This document shows, piece by piece, positions 1 through 8,443 of a stretch of DNA of 64,000 nucleotides. The notes below the pieces were generated by a model that was given only the letters and a program-made list of their open reading frames with translations, had not been told where the DNA came from and searched no databases. This DNA comes from Trueperaceae bacterium (GTDB taxonomy: Bacteria; Deinococcota; Deinococci; Deinococcales; Trueperaceae). Within the stretch, counting starts at the first letter, position 1; each line of letters begins with the position of its first letter. The stretch spans positions 69,597 to 133,596 of the forward strand of contig CP070651.1 of NCBI GenBank assembly GCA_020354625.1. The letters run 5' to 3'. The position numbers and the translations under genes were made by a program.

Positions 1-100
1 AGCGGTTGCCAAAATTATGTAAGCAGGTATCTTCCAAGAAACGGGCTACAGGACGGTATTTCACCCACTGACTTTGTCTATGACCAGATGATACCTGCTT
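1..100. repeat. Short inverted-terminal repeat, family 1, copy 1
   Basis: The stretch is almost identical, in inverted orientation, to 41000-41100. The core at 21-100 is 80 bp and is bounded by AAGCAGGTATC and its reverse complement GATACCTGCTT. The 20 bp at 1-20 are also shared with the second copy, so the repeat probably runs past the window edge. Only about three or four mismatches separate the copies. No ORF is convincing. It looks like a MITE-like or REP-like non-coding element; mobility is an inference. Confidence 0.8.
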
Positions 101-204
101 TAAACCGGCTTTCAATGCACTTGTCACGCTAACTGAATGCTTTTGCGTAACGTCGCTCTGCTCGGGTGATCTTGGCACTGCCAAGATCACCGAAAGACGG
201 TTTA
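101..204. repeat. Short inverted-terminal repeat, family 2, copy 1
   Basis: This 104 bp unit starts TAAACCGGCTTTC and ends GAAAGACGGTTTA, which are inverted copies with one mismatch. It recurs in the same orientation at 8340-8443 with about ten substitutions and no indels. Near its right end is a perfect 12-bp hairpin stem (GGTGATCTTGGC, three-base loop, GCCAAGATCACC). It directly abuts the family 1 element and precedes tRNA-Gln. It is probably a small non-autonomous element or a REP-like sequence. Confidence 0.8.
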
Positions 205-224
205 GGGATCAAAGACACAAAAAA

Positions 225-298
225 TGGCTGGCCCACAGGGATTCGAACCCCGACCGACCGGACCAGAACCGGTTGTCCTGCCATTAGACGATGGGCCA
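225..298 (-). tRNA. tRNA-Gln (anticodon CTG)
   Basis: The reverse strand folds as a complete cloverleaf. The 7-bp acceptor stem TGGCCCA/TGGGCCA is followed by G73 and an encoded CCA. The anticodon stem ACCGG/CCGGT closes the loop TTCTGGT, giving anticodon CTG. The T arm carries GGTTCGAATCC. It is transcribed away from the neighbouring tRNA-Ser. The 230 bases between the two tRNAs hold nothing else I can name apart from the tRNA-Ser promoter. Confidence 0.97.
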
Positions 299-493
299 GC
301 GAAACAAGCTCTTTCCATGCTTGCAGTTGCTGTGGGTCGGCGTACGGGTAGGTCGACCCAGTAACTGGATGGGGGTGATCCCGATGCCAGCAAGGATCTC
401 CCTGAAATCGCCTTAGTGTAGAGAAAGAACGGCTTCGACGTCAAGGGGCTTGCCCGATGGCTAGGGATGCTAGGCAAGGTGGGATTCATACGT

Positions 494-499
494 TATACT
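494..499 (+). promoter_or_regulatory. -10 box of the tRNA-Ser/upp transcript
   Basis: TATACT, part of TTATACT, lies 29 bases before the tRNA-Ser 5' end, which fits a short 5' leader removed by RNase P. No good -35 hexamer is visible at the right distance. Confidence 0.5.
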
Positions 500-528
500 T
501 TTTGCGCCTGGTGATCGCCGGGTGAGTT

Positions 529-620
<92 letters not shown>

Positions 621-684
621 ATTTTCGATCGCTTCCAGGAACGCTCTGTATCCACTGGGGGAAGTGAAGTGTGAAGGAGTGACT

Positions 685-1311
685 ATGACCGTAACCGTTA
701 TCGATCACCCCTTAATTCAGCACAAGCTATCGATTTTGCGCGATAAAGCGACGAATGTTCGTGACTTCAGAGCGCTCTGTACCGAGATCAGCTTGTTGAT
801 GGCCTTCGAGGCGATGCGGAATCTACCCCTTGAAGATGCCCAAATAGAAACGCCCTTGGCCGTCGCCAAAGTCCAGAGGTTGGCGGGAAAAAAGCTCGCC
901 CTGGTGGGTATTTTGAGGGCGGGTTTGGTCATGGTGGATGGGATACTAAGCTTGGTCCCGAGTGCGCGAGTAGGGCATATCGGGCTTTACCGGGATCCGC
1001 AAACGCTCAAGCCGGTCGAGTATTACAAGAAACTCCCCTCCGATGTTGCCGACAGGGATGTGTTTGTGCTCGACCCCATGTTGGCGACGGGTGGGAGCGC
1101 GGTAGCAGCCATAGACATCCTCAAGGAACATGGTGCCAAGAGCATCAAACTCCTCTGTATCATCGGTGCCCCTGAGGGTATCGATGTCGTTCACGCACAC
1201 CATCCAGAAGTGGATATCATCCTCGCGGCGAGAGATGCGAGGCTCAATGAGAAGGGTTATATCCTCCCTGGTCTCGGAGATGCCGGAGATCGGATCTACG
1301 GTACGCGTTGA
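685..1311 (+). CDS. upp: Uracil phosphoribosyltransferase
   Basis: The enzyme salvages uracil by joining it to PRPP to give UMP and pyrophosphate in the cytoplasm. The product is 208 residues, the usual length. The PRPP loop [14 protein letters not shown] lies near residues 126-139, and the uracil-binding end [11 protein letters not shown] closes the protein. The start is the ATG preceded by GAAGGAG at 673-679 with a 5-base gap; the reading frame is open further upstream only because it runs through tRNA-Ser. The protein is intact and typical. Confidence 0.97.
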   Translation: MTVTVIDHPLIQHKLSILRDKATNVRDFRALCTEISLLMAFEAMRNLPLEDAQIETPLAVAKVQRLAGKKLALVGILRAGLVMVDGILSLVPSARVGHIGLYRDPQTLKPVEYYKKLPSDVADRDVFVLDPMLATGGSAVAAIDILKEHGAKSIKLLCIIGAPEGIDVVHAHHPEVDIILAARDARLNEKGYILPGLGDAGDRIYGTR

Positions 1312-1319
1312 GCATCTCA

Positions 1320-1347
1320 TCGACAGAGATGGACTTGGGGTTAAAAT
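1320..1347 (+). promoter_or_regulatory. Promoter of wecA, leaderless type
   Basis: TCGACA at 1320-1325 and TAAAAT at 1342-1347 are separated by 16 bases. The GTG start of wecA lies exactly six bases after the -10 box, so the mRNA would begin at or next to the start codon. No Shine-Dalgarno sequence fits in the gap. Confidence 0.65.
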
Positions 1348-1353
1348 AGGCCT

Positions 1354-2454
1354 GTGAAGACAGCCCTGATCAGTTATCTCCCTACAGCAGCCGTCTCCTT
1401 TATCGCTGCTCTGATTGCCGTGGGGCTGTTCGTCCCGAAAGTACGTGCCTTCGCCTTGCGTATCGATGCGGTTCAGCAAGGTGGGGGGAGGAGAATGCAC
1501 CGGGGAGCTGTGCCCAATATCGGGGGGATCGCTATCCTTGGGGGCTTTCTCCTCGCATTGCTAGCAGGCAGCTTGGTGCGGCCGATTTTGCTCGATGCCT
1601 ATAGAGTCGAGTTACTCGCCATTGTGCTCGGCGGTTCGCTGATGGCCCTTGTCGGTTTTATCGATGATATGTGGGAGGTAGCGCCCATCATGCGCCTGAG
1701 CAGTCAGCTCGTTGCAGCGGGTATTTTGGTGGTGAATGGGGTCAAGATCGATTTCATCACCAACTACTTCGGTATCTCGGGGTATCTTTTCATTCCCGAG
1801 ACGTTGTCGGTCATTCTCACGCTCGTCTGGGTTGTAGGTTTCACGAACGCGTTCAACTTTATCGACGGGTTGGATGGGCTTTCCTCAGGCATTGCAGCCA
1901 TCTCGAGTATGAGCCTGCTCGCTGTAGCTGTTCAGTTCGCCGACCGCGGAGCGGCCGTTTTGCTCCTTGCGGCCCTCGCAGGTGCTGCGCTCGGGTTTTT
2001 GAGGCACAACTTCAATCCTGCCAAGATCATTATGGGGGATTCGGGTGCGTACCTGCTCGGGTATGTTCTTGCTGCTGTCAGCGTGTTGGGGGCACTGAAA
2101 GTGACAGCTGCCGTCACGGTTGTCGCACCGATTCTTGTGCTCGCCGTTCCAGTGGTAAACCTTACCCAGGTCACGGTTCGCCGCCTCTCTCGTGGCGTAA
2201 GTCCGGCTACGGCCGATAACGATCATCTCCACGACCTGTTGCACGCGCGAAGTGGTTCCAAACAGCTGACTGTGCTCCTCCTTTGGCTGGCTACTCTGGT
2301 GTTGGGAACGCTCGGGATGGTGCTCTCACACACTCCCCCCCTGCTAATGTATTTGACGATTCTGACCACGGTGACGATGATTGCTGGGGTGAGCGTACTA
2401 CGCCTGATCGAGATGGAGAGAGAGTCTGACCGTCCCTCCAAACTTACGCTCTGA
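1354..2454 (+). CDS. wecA: Undecaprenyl-phosphate GlcNAc-1-phosphate transferase (WecA/TagO type)
   Basis: This polytopic membrane enzyme of the MraY/WecA family moves GlcNAc-1-phosphate from UDP-GlcNAc to undecaprenyl phosphate, the first step in building surface glycans. Family marks are visible: the VPNIGG loop near residue 55, the Mg-binding DD (FIDDMW) near 102, NAFNFIDGLDGLS near 165, GDSGAYLLG near 229 and the HLHD histidine motif near 289. Length (366) is normal. It starts with GTG behind a leaderless-type promoter, and wecB follows 11 bases later. Together they suggest UDP-GlcNAc/UDP-ManNAc use in an envelope polymer. The exact glycan cannot be told from the window. Confidence 0.92.
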   Translation: MKTALISYLPTAAVSFIAALIAVGLFVPKVRAFALRIDAVQQGGGRRMHRGAVPNIGGIAILGGFLLALLAGSLVRPILLDAYRVELLAIVLGGSLMALVGFIDDMWEVAPIMRLSSQLVAAGILVVNGVKIDFITNYFGISGYLFIPETLSVILTLVWVVGFTNAFNFIDGLDGLSSGIAAISSMSLLAVAVQFADRGAAVLLLAALAGAALGFLRHNFNPAKIIMGDSGAYLLGYVLAAVSVLGALKVTAAVTVVAPILVLAVPVVNLTQVTVRRLSRGVSPATADNDHLHDLLHARSGSKQLTVLLLWLATLVLGTLGMVLSHTPPLLMYLTILTTVTMIAGVSVLRLIEMERESDRPSKLTL

Positions 2455-2465
2455 CGATTGCGCTG

Positions 2466-3590
2466 ATGGCTAGGGGTAGACGCGTCTGTGTTGCCTTCGG
2501 CACGCGTCCCGAGGCGTCGAAGCTCGCGCCTGTGATCACCGCCTTGGCGGATCAAGACGGTGTGGACCCTGTCGTTCTGGTCAGCGGACAGCACCGGGAG
2601 CAGCTCGATAGCATGTTGGAGCTTTTTGGGATCGTTCCTGACGCCGATCTGAAAGTCATGACAGAAAGGCAAGAGCTTCCCGGGTTGCTTGGTCGTATCG
2701 TGACTGGTGCGGCCCAGAAGCTGCGTGATCTCCGCGCAGAATATGTACTGGTACATGGAGATACTTTGACGACCTTCGCGGTGGCCCTCGCATCCTTTTA
2801 CGAGGGAATTCCCGTCGGACACGTAGAAGCGGGTTTGCGATCATTCGATTTGAAGCAACCCTTTCCAGAGGAAGCCAATCGTCGTTTGACCGACGTGCTC
2901 ACCGATCTCGATCTACCACCCACGCCGCTTGCAAAGCGGAACCTTTTGGCTGAGGGGAAGGCTGAAGCTACTATCGTGGTGACGGGGAACACGGTGGTGG
3001 ACGCGGTGAGGACGCTCATTCGCCGTGCTCGTTTACCCAAACACCTGCCTGCTGGGCGGTTGGTCGGCATTACACTCCATAGACGAGAGAATCTCCCGGT
3101 CATGAGCGATTTGGCAAACGTGATTGCTGAAACGGCGCGGACTCACCCTGAGGTGACATTTGTCTATCCCGTTCACCTGAACCCTGCGGTGCGGGAGGCT
3201 GTGTGGTCGGTACTCGAACCGGTCGAAAACATCATGCTAGAAGATCCTTGGGATTATCTGGCCATGTTGGCGCTGTTGCAGCGCTCAGAGCTCGTGATCA
3301 CCGACTCTGGGGGTATTCAAGAGGAAGGCGTCGCACTCGGTGTGCCGGTAGTAGTGCTCCGTAATGTAACGGAGCGTCCTGAGGGTGTGGATGTGGGTGC
3401 CATTACCTTGGCCGGTACCGAGCCGAAGAAGGTACGAACTGTACTACGACATCTTCTTGCGGACGAGGAGGCGCGCACCCACATGACCACCAAAGAGAAT
3501 CCTTATGGTGACGGCTTTGCCGGAAAGCGGGTTGCTCAAGCGGTTGCATGGCGCCTCGGTTTGGCAGAACGTCCCGAGGACTGGCGGTGA
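2466..3590 (+). CDS. wecB: UDP-N-acetylglucosamine 2-epimerase (non-hydrolysing)
   Basis: The enzyme interconverts UDP-GlcNAc and UDP-ManNAc. The N-terminal GTRPEASKLAPV, the HRREN motif near residue 206 and TDSGGIQEE near 280 are diagnostic for the WecB/MnaA fold (a GT-B-like epimerase). At 374 residues it is full length. It follows wecA closely and its stop overlaps the folP start by three bases (GTGA), so it is in the same transcript. The pairing with wecA suggests ManNAc-containing surface polymer synthesis. Confidence 0.95.
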   Translation: MARGRRVCVAFGTRPEASKLAPVITALADQDGVDPVVLVSGQHREQLDSMLELFGIVPDADLKVMTERQELPGLLGRIVTGAAQKLRDLRAEYVLVHGDTLTTFAVALASFYEGIPVGHVEAGLRSFDLKQPFPEEANRRLTDVLTDLDLPPTPLAKRNLLAEGKAEATIVVTGNTVVDAVRTLIRRARLPKHLPAGRLVGITLHRRENLPVMSDLANVIAETARTHPEVTFVYPVHLNPAVREAVWSVLEPVENIMLEDPWDYLAMLALLQRSELVITDSGGIQEEGVALGVPVVVLRNVTERPEGVDVGAITLAGTEPKKVRTVLRHLLADEEARTHMTTKENPYGDGFAGKRVAQAVAWRLGLAERPEDWR

Positions 3591-4468
3591 CAGCGTTGAT
3601 GGGACCAGAGCACCACTCGCTTCTATTTTACAAAGAGGTGCCGGGGTCACGCGCAGTTCGTTGTGGCTACGAAGTTTCCTGGAACGGTACCGCCTTGATG
3701 GGAATCCTCAATATCACGCCGGATAGTTTTAGCGATGGGGGACGGATCGAAGATGCCGATTGCGCACTATCCTGCGTTCATGCCATGAGTGCTTCAGGTG
3801 CTCTGATTGTCGATGTGGGTGGAGAATCGACACGCCCCGGGGCGCAGCCCGTACCTGAGGTAGAGGAGGCGAAACGGGTACTTCCTGTCATAGAGAGGCT
3901 TGCAGCGGAGACGGAAGTACTTATCAGTATCGACACCTCGAAGCCGCGAGTTGCGCGTGAAGCGCTGCGCCTGGGAGCCCATCTCGTCAACGATGTTACG
4001 GGACTCAAGAACCCACAAATGATCGAGGTCTGTGCGGAAGCGGGAGTGCCGGCTGTTGCAATGCACATGCAAGGAAATCCGCACTCCATGCAACAGAACC
4101 CTCGATACCACGACGTGGTCGGTGAAGTGGAGTCTTTTCTACTCACCCAAGCCGAGTCAGCTCTGGCCAGTGGGCTTCCTAGCGTACTCATCGATCCCGG
4201 TCTCGGCTTTGGAAAGACAATCGAGCACAACCTCACACTTCTTAGGGAACTGCGTAGATTGAGTCGCTTCGATTATCCAGTGCTCGTAGGGGGATCGCGT
4301 AAGCGGATGATCGAGCAGTGGGCGGGTCGGTCCGAGCCGTCGAACCGCGATTTCGGATCGGTCGCCTTGCACCTCTTTGCTGCTTCGAAGGGTGCGGCGA
4401 TGGTTCGGGTTCACGACGTCGCTGGACACGCTCAGGCTTTTAACGTTTGGGAGGTGCTCCGTGGATAG
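3587..4468 (+). CDS. folP: Dihydropteroate synthase
   Basis: The enzyme condenses 4-aminobenzoate with dihydropterin pyrophosphate in folate synthesis. The signature MGILNITPDSFSDGG sits near residue 38, followed by DVGGESTRPG, the NDVTG segment, DPGLGFGKT and a final GGSRKR loop. The GTG at 3587 overlaps the wecB stop, typical of translational coupling; ATG 3599 is an alternative. There is an N-terminal extension of roughly 35 residues before the barrel. It opens a folP-folB-folK block with overlapping reading frames. Confidence 0.94.
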   Translation: MTALMGPEHHSLLFYKEVPGSRAVRCGYEVSWNGTALMGILNITPDSFSDGGRIEDADCALSCVHAMSASGALIVDVGGESTRPGAQPVPEVEEAKRVLPVIERLAAETEVLISIDTSKPRVAREALRLGAHLVNDVTGLKNPQMIEVCAEAGVPAVAMHMQGNPHSMQQNPRYHDVVGEVESFLLTQAESALASGLPSVLIDPGLGFGKTIEHNLTLLRELRRLSRFDYPVLVGGSRKRMIEQWAGRSEPSNRDFGSVALHLFAASKGAAMVRVHDVAGHAQAFNVWEVLRG

Positions 4469-4817
4469 GATTGTGCTTTCGGGGCTTGAGTTTCACGGCT
4501 ATCACGGCGTATTCCCCGAAGAGGCCAAATTTGGTGCGCGTTTTGTCGTCGACATAGAGTTGAGCCTGCAGCTTCCAAAGCAAGACGCCTTGAGTGAGAC
4601 GGTCAATTATAGCAACGTGTATTCGCTGGTCAAAAACGAGGTTACCGAGAGGCGTTATCGGCTCATCGAAGCGTTGGCCCATCAGATAGCGAGCCGGCTT
4701 TTGGAAGAGGAAAGTCGGGTGAGGGCGGTCACTGTTCGCGTGCACAAACCGCACGCCCCTCTACCAGGGGTGCTCAAAGATGTCTTTGTCGAAGTACAAA
4801 GAGGGCGTGGTGAGTGA
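4461..4817 (+). CDS. folB: Dihydroneopterin aldolase
   Basis: The enzyme cleaves 7,8-dihydroneopterin to 6-hydroxymethyl-dihydropterin and glycolaldehyde. The protein is 118 residues, standard for FolB. It begins VDRIVLSGLEFHGYHGVFPEE, with the catalytic-site Glu-Glu segment, and has the conserved lysine in HKPHAPLPGV near the C-terminus. The GTG start is chosen because GGGAGGTG lies just upstream and this start overlaps the folP stop by eight bases. The frame is open further upstream inside folP, which is not meaningful. Confidence 0.93.
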   Translation: MDRIVLSGLEFHGYHGVFPEEAKFGARFVVDIELSLQLPKQDALSETVNYSNVYSLVKNEVTERRYRLIEALAHQIASRLLEEESRVRAVTVRVHKPHAPLPGVLKDVFVEVQRGRGE

Positions 4818-5328
4818 GGTAGGGGGCGTAGCGTGGATAGCTTTGGGGAGTAACCTAGACCGACCTCTATTCCAGCTGAGACGAGCTGCCCGGCAGCTAA
4901 CATCTTTAGGTACGCTATTGGCTTGCTCGAGCCTATACCGCACCACCCCGGTAGGGGGTCCGCCCGGACAGCCGGAGTTCCTCAACGGCGTTGTCTCCCT
5001 TCGGCTGCGGCCGAGCCTGCAGCAACCCGAAGCTCTCTTGGAGGTGCTGCATGAGATTGAAAAGAGACAGGGGCGAGACCGGAGGATCCGCTGGGCCCCT
5101 CGTTCGCTCGATCTGGATCTACTCAGCCTGGATGATCTCGTTGTCGATGGTCCGATCTTATGGTTGCCTCATCCACGAATGATGGAGCGGGCTTTTGTCC
5201 TGGCACCGCTCTGCGAGATCTCTAGCAACTGGTACCATCCGATCAACCATCAGAGCGCATGTGCGGCTCTTGCCGAACTCTCTACAGAAGGTGTCCGGCG
5301 TACATCTTTACCTTGGTACCCGAGTTAG
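4810..5328 (+). CDS. folK: 2-amino-4-hydroxy-6-hydroxymethyldihydropteridine diphosphokinase
   Basis: HPPK transfers pyrophosphate from ATP to hydroxymethyl-dihydropterin, giving the FolP substrate. It has IALGSNLD at the N-terminus, the YRTTPVGGPPGQPEFLN loop, and the catalytic stretch GRDRRIRWAPRSLDLDLL with the Mg-binding Asp pair. The normal RWGPR is RWAPR here, a mild change. The GTG at 4810 overlaps folB by eight bases; an ATG at 4780 is possible but lies deeper inside folB. The product has about 172 residues, slightly longer than usual. Confidence 0.94.
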   Translation: MSEVGGVAWIALGSNLDRPLFQLRRAARQLTSLGTLLACSSLYRTTPVGGPPGQPEFLNGVVSLRLRPSLQQPEALLEVLHEIEKRQGRDRRIRWAPRSLDLDLLSLDDLVVDGPILWLPHPRMMERAFVLAPLCEISSNWYHPINHQSACAALAELSTEGVRRTSLPWYPS

Positions 5329-5340
5329 ACTTTATCGCTG

Positions 5341-6042
5341 ATGCGGGTTTTTGCCATCGCCGATCCCCACCTTTCGCGTGCCGATCCCAAGCCCATGGAT
5401 ATTTTTGGGTCGGGTTGGGAAGGTCATCCTGAAGCGTTCTTCGACGGGTGGCGTGCGGTAGTTGGTGAAGACGATCTCGTGTTGATCCCCGGAGATCTTT
5501 CTTGGGCATTGCGCTTCGACGACGCCTTGGTGGATCTCACCGATATCGCCGCGCTACCTGGACGAAAGGTGATTCTGCGAGGGAATCACGACTATTGGTG
5601 GCCGTCTATCTCGAAGTTGCGAGCAGCTCTTCCCGAGGGTATGTTTGCACTTCAGAACGATGCGTTTGCGATCGGTGATCTGGTCATTGCTGGGACGAGA
5701 GGCTGGCTGTGCCCGGGAAGCCCGGGGTTCACCGACAAGGACAAAAAGATCTATCTGAGAGAGCTTGAGCGGCTCAAGCTTTCGCTCCGGGCAGCCGAGC
5801 GATTACCGTACAAGCGGTTGGTCATCATGCTGCACTTTCCTCCTACCAATTTCAAACTAGAGCCTTCGGGTTTTACCGAGCTTTTGGTAAAGGCCGCTCC
5901 TGTGGTGGTGGTGTTTGGACATGTGCACGGTGAGTCATGGGAGCGCTATTCGCAAGATCTACCCGGTGTCACGATGCATTATGTAGCGGCCGATGCCTTG
6001 GGTTTCGCGCCGAAACTGATTTTAGATGAGGACTTTGATTGA
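5341..6042 (+). CDS. Metallophosphoesterase, Icc/YkuE-like
   Basis: This is a calcineurin-fold phosphohydrolase of unknown substrate. The metal-binding set is complete and in order: ADPHLS near residue 7, PGDLSWA near 50, RGNHDYWW near 79, a HFPP motif near 163 and GHVHGES near 192. Length (233) fits small cytoplasmic members. It follows folK by 12 bases in the same direction and may end that operon. The physiological substrate cannot be predicted; cyclic nucleotides and phosphoproteins are options in this family. Confidence 0.85.
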   Translation: MRVFAIADPHLSRADPKPMDIFGSGWEGHPEAFFDGWRAVVGEDDLVLIPGDLSWALRFDDALVDLTDIAALPGRKVILRGNHDYWWPSISKLRAALPEGMFALQNDAFAIGDLVIAGTRGWLCPGSPGFTDKDKKIYLRELERLKLSLRAAERLPYKRLVIMLHFPPTNFKLEPSGFTELLVKAAPVVVVFGHVHGESWERYSQDLPGVTMHYVAADALGFAPKLILDEDFD

Positions 6043-6166
6043 GAAGGTCCCGATCTGGGATTCCCTGCCGATTTTCGGAATTCGTTAGGGGCTTTGGTAC
6101 ACTTTGAACGAGCACCCGATTCGAGGGTGAAGAGAGGCTGAATGCGAGCACCGAGGTGGCGGTAGC

Positions 6167-7366
6167 ATGAGCACAACCGTCATGGTTGTCAATGCCGGAA
6201 GTTCAAGTCTAAAGATCAAAGTTTTGCCGCAGCGTCATTCGATTACCGTAGAGAGATTGGGTGTCGCGAACGGTTACGCCTCCGCCAGCTTTTTCGCGTC
6301 CAAGGTTGCGCTTTCGCTCTCGAGCCACCGTGAAGCTCTAGCGTTTTGTCTCGATGCGCTTACAGAGGTACTCCCTCGCGATGCCATTACCGCGGTAGGA
6401 CACCGTGTGGTGCACGGTGGAGAACGTTATAGGGAACCTGTCCTCTTGGATCATGCGGTCGTCGAAGAGATCGCAGCCCTCTCTGCGCTCGCCCCTCTTC
6501 ACAACCCAGCCAACGTTGAGACCATACGGGCGACCATGATGGCCATGCAGGACCTTCCTCAGGTAGCTGTCTTCGATACCGCTTTCCATAGCACGCTCCC
6601 AAAGCGTGCCTTTCTATACGGATTGCCACGGCGCCTCTATGAGGAAAGTGGTTTGCGCAAGTATGGTTTTCACGGTACCAGTCACGATTATGTTACGAGG
6701 CGCGCTGCCGAGCAGTTGAAGCGCCCAAGGGAGCGCATGAAGCTGATCTCACTTCATTTGGGTAACGGGTCGAGCGCTGCCGCGGTCGATGGTGGTCGTT
6801 CGATCGATACGTCGATGGGGTTTACGCCCCTCGATGGTCTTCTCATGGGTACGAGGACAGGAGAGATCGATCCCGGTGTCTTGCTCTTTTTGCTTCGTGG
6901 AGGTATGCCGTATGAGGATCTACACACCTTACTCTATAAAGACTCTGGGCTCCTCGGGCTATCAGGCGTATCGAGCGATATGCGCGATATACGCAAAGCG
7001 TCGGCCGAAGGGGATCGAGCCAGCCAGGAAGCCCTTGAAGTCTTTTGTTACAGGATCCGTAAGACGATCGGTGCCTATGCGGCGGTCATGGGTGGTCTGG
7101 ATGCCATTATCTTCACTGGGGGCATTGGAGAAAACGATGCCGAGGTCCGGCGCGATTCACTCGTGGGACTCGGCTTTTTAGGCATCGTGCTCGACCCCGA
7201 CCGCAATCGTAAGCACTCCACCGTGGTCAGTAAACTGGAGAGCCGGGTTGCGTTGCTGGTGATCCCCACAGATGAGGAGCAGTTGATCGCTGAGTCGGTG
7301 CGTGCGGTTCTCACCAACAAACACCTAGAATCTCAAGATGCGTTTTCCAAAGGGGGAACGGGATGA
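6167..7366 (+). CDS. ackA: Acetate kinase
   Basis: The enzyme interconverts acetyl phosphate and ADP with acetate and ATP. At 399 residues it is full length. VNAGSSSLK opens the protein, GHRVVHGG, FDTAFH, GFHGTSH and HLGNGSS follow, and FTGGIGEN marks the C-terminal ATP site. GAGGTGGCGG lies upstream of the ATG. A TACACT box about 70 bases upstream could be its -10 element. The stop overlaps the start of the ROK kinase gene (ATGA), so the two are coupled. No pta gene is visible in the window. Confidence 0.96.
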   Translation: MSTTVMVVNAGSSSLKIKVLPQRHSITVERLGVANGYASASFFASKVALSLSSHREALAFCLDALTEVLPRDAITAVGHRVVHGGERYREPVLLDHAVVEEIAALSALAPLHNPANVETIRATMMAMQDLPQVAVFDTAFHSTLPKRAFLYGLPRRLYEESGLRKYGFHGTSHDYVTRRAAEQLKRPRERMKLISLHLGNGSSAAAVDGGRSIDTSMGFTPLDGLLMGTRTGEIDPGVLLFLLRGGMPYEDLHTLLYKDSGLLGLSGVSSDMRDIRKASAEGDRASQEALEVFCYRIRKTIGAYAAVMGGLDAIIFTGGIGENDAEVRRDSLVGLGFLGIVLDPDRNRKHSTVVSKLESRVALLVIPTDEEQLIAESVRAVLTNKHLESQDAFSKGGTG

Positions 7367-8243
7367 AGACGCTCGGACTGGATCTGGGTGGGACGAAGAT
7401 CGCTGCAGCCGTGGTAGAGCAAGGACGGATTTTGGACCGGTATCGTCGGTCTACGCCACACAACGGATTCGACGGGGTTCTAGCCGCCCTTCTCGAGGCG
7501 GCGAAGAAGTTGATGGATCGACATGCGGACGTTGCCGCCATCGGTTTGGGGTCTCCAGGTCCTCTCGACTATGCCAGCGGAAGTATCCTCTTTGCGCCCA
7601 ATATTCCCGGGTTGGAGAACGCTCCCATCGGACCTGCCCTCGAAAGGGAGGTAGGGTGTCCGGTGGTACTCGAGAACGATGCCAATGCGGCTGGCTTCGC
7701 CGAGCATCTCTATGGTGCCGCTCGGGATCTTGAGAGCAGCCTCTTCATCACGATCTCTACAGGGATCGGAGGAGGGCTCTTTTTGGGGGATCGTGTGATA
7801 AGGGGTGCTGCCGGCATCGCTGGTGAGATTGGGCATATGACGGTTCTGCCCGGGGGGCCCATGGGGGGTGATGGACACATGGGAAGCCTTGAGTCGATCG
7901 CTTCTGGACGGGCGATTGCTAGGGATGCGAGTTATAGCTACGGAATCGAGTTGACGACGGAGTAGGTTTTTGAACGTGCTCGAGCCGGAGAACGCAAGGC
8001 GTTTGCCATCGTCGAAAACGCAGCGCTCTTCACCGGGATCGGTATCGCTAACCTCGTCAAGATCTTCAATCCCGAAGGCTTTGTTATCGGCGGTGGTATG
8101 AGTAAAGTAGGCGATTTTTACTTGGATCGCATCCAAAACGCAGCCGATTCCTATCTTCACGGATATCCCAAAGCCAGACTCTTTCTCGCCGAACTCGGCA
8201 CCGATGCTGGTGTCATCGGCGCTGCGAGTATCGCTGCCCACTA
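7363..8243 (+). pseudogene. ROK-family sugar kinase (glucokinase-like) with an in-frame TAG
   Basis: Residues 1-200 read as a ROK kinase: DLGGTK phosphate loop at 7-12, ENDANAAGFAEH with the catalytic Asp near 107, STGIGGG near 130 and GEIGHM near 164. A TAG at 7963-7965 stops the frame, yet the same frame continues without change for 92 more codons and gives the expected C-terminal part (FVIGGGMSKVGDFYLDRI, GTDAGVIGAASIAAH). Related kinases usually have a charged residue before VFERARAG, so GAG to TAG is a likely change (inference). The zinc motif CxCGxxGCxE also lacks all three cysteines (GGDGHMGSLE). It may be a pseudogene, a sequencing error or a strain variant. Confidence 0.85.
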
Positions 8244-8339
8244 GCTCGGGTACAGCCCGGTACTTGATAAGTGTGCAGTGTGCCTGCCATCTGGCCAATC
8301 ACTAGAGCGTCGGCGCTGACCGATGGAAGTGGATGCTTC

Positions 8340-8443
8340 TAAACCGGCTTTCAGTGCACTTGTCATGCCAACCGAACGTTTTTGCTTAACCTCGCTCTGC
8401 TCGGGTGATCTTGGCATTGCCAAGATTACCGAAAGACGGTTTA
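8340..8443. repeat. Short inverted-terminal repeat, family 2, copy 2
   Basis: This is the second copy of the 104-bp unit at 101-204, same orientation and same length, about ten substitutions. The internal hairpin survives with one weakened pair. It lies between the convergent ROK kinase and dgt genes. Its last three bases, TTA, supply the TAA stop codon of dgt on the minus strand. Confidence 0.82.
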
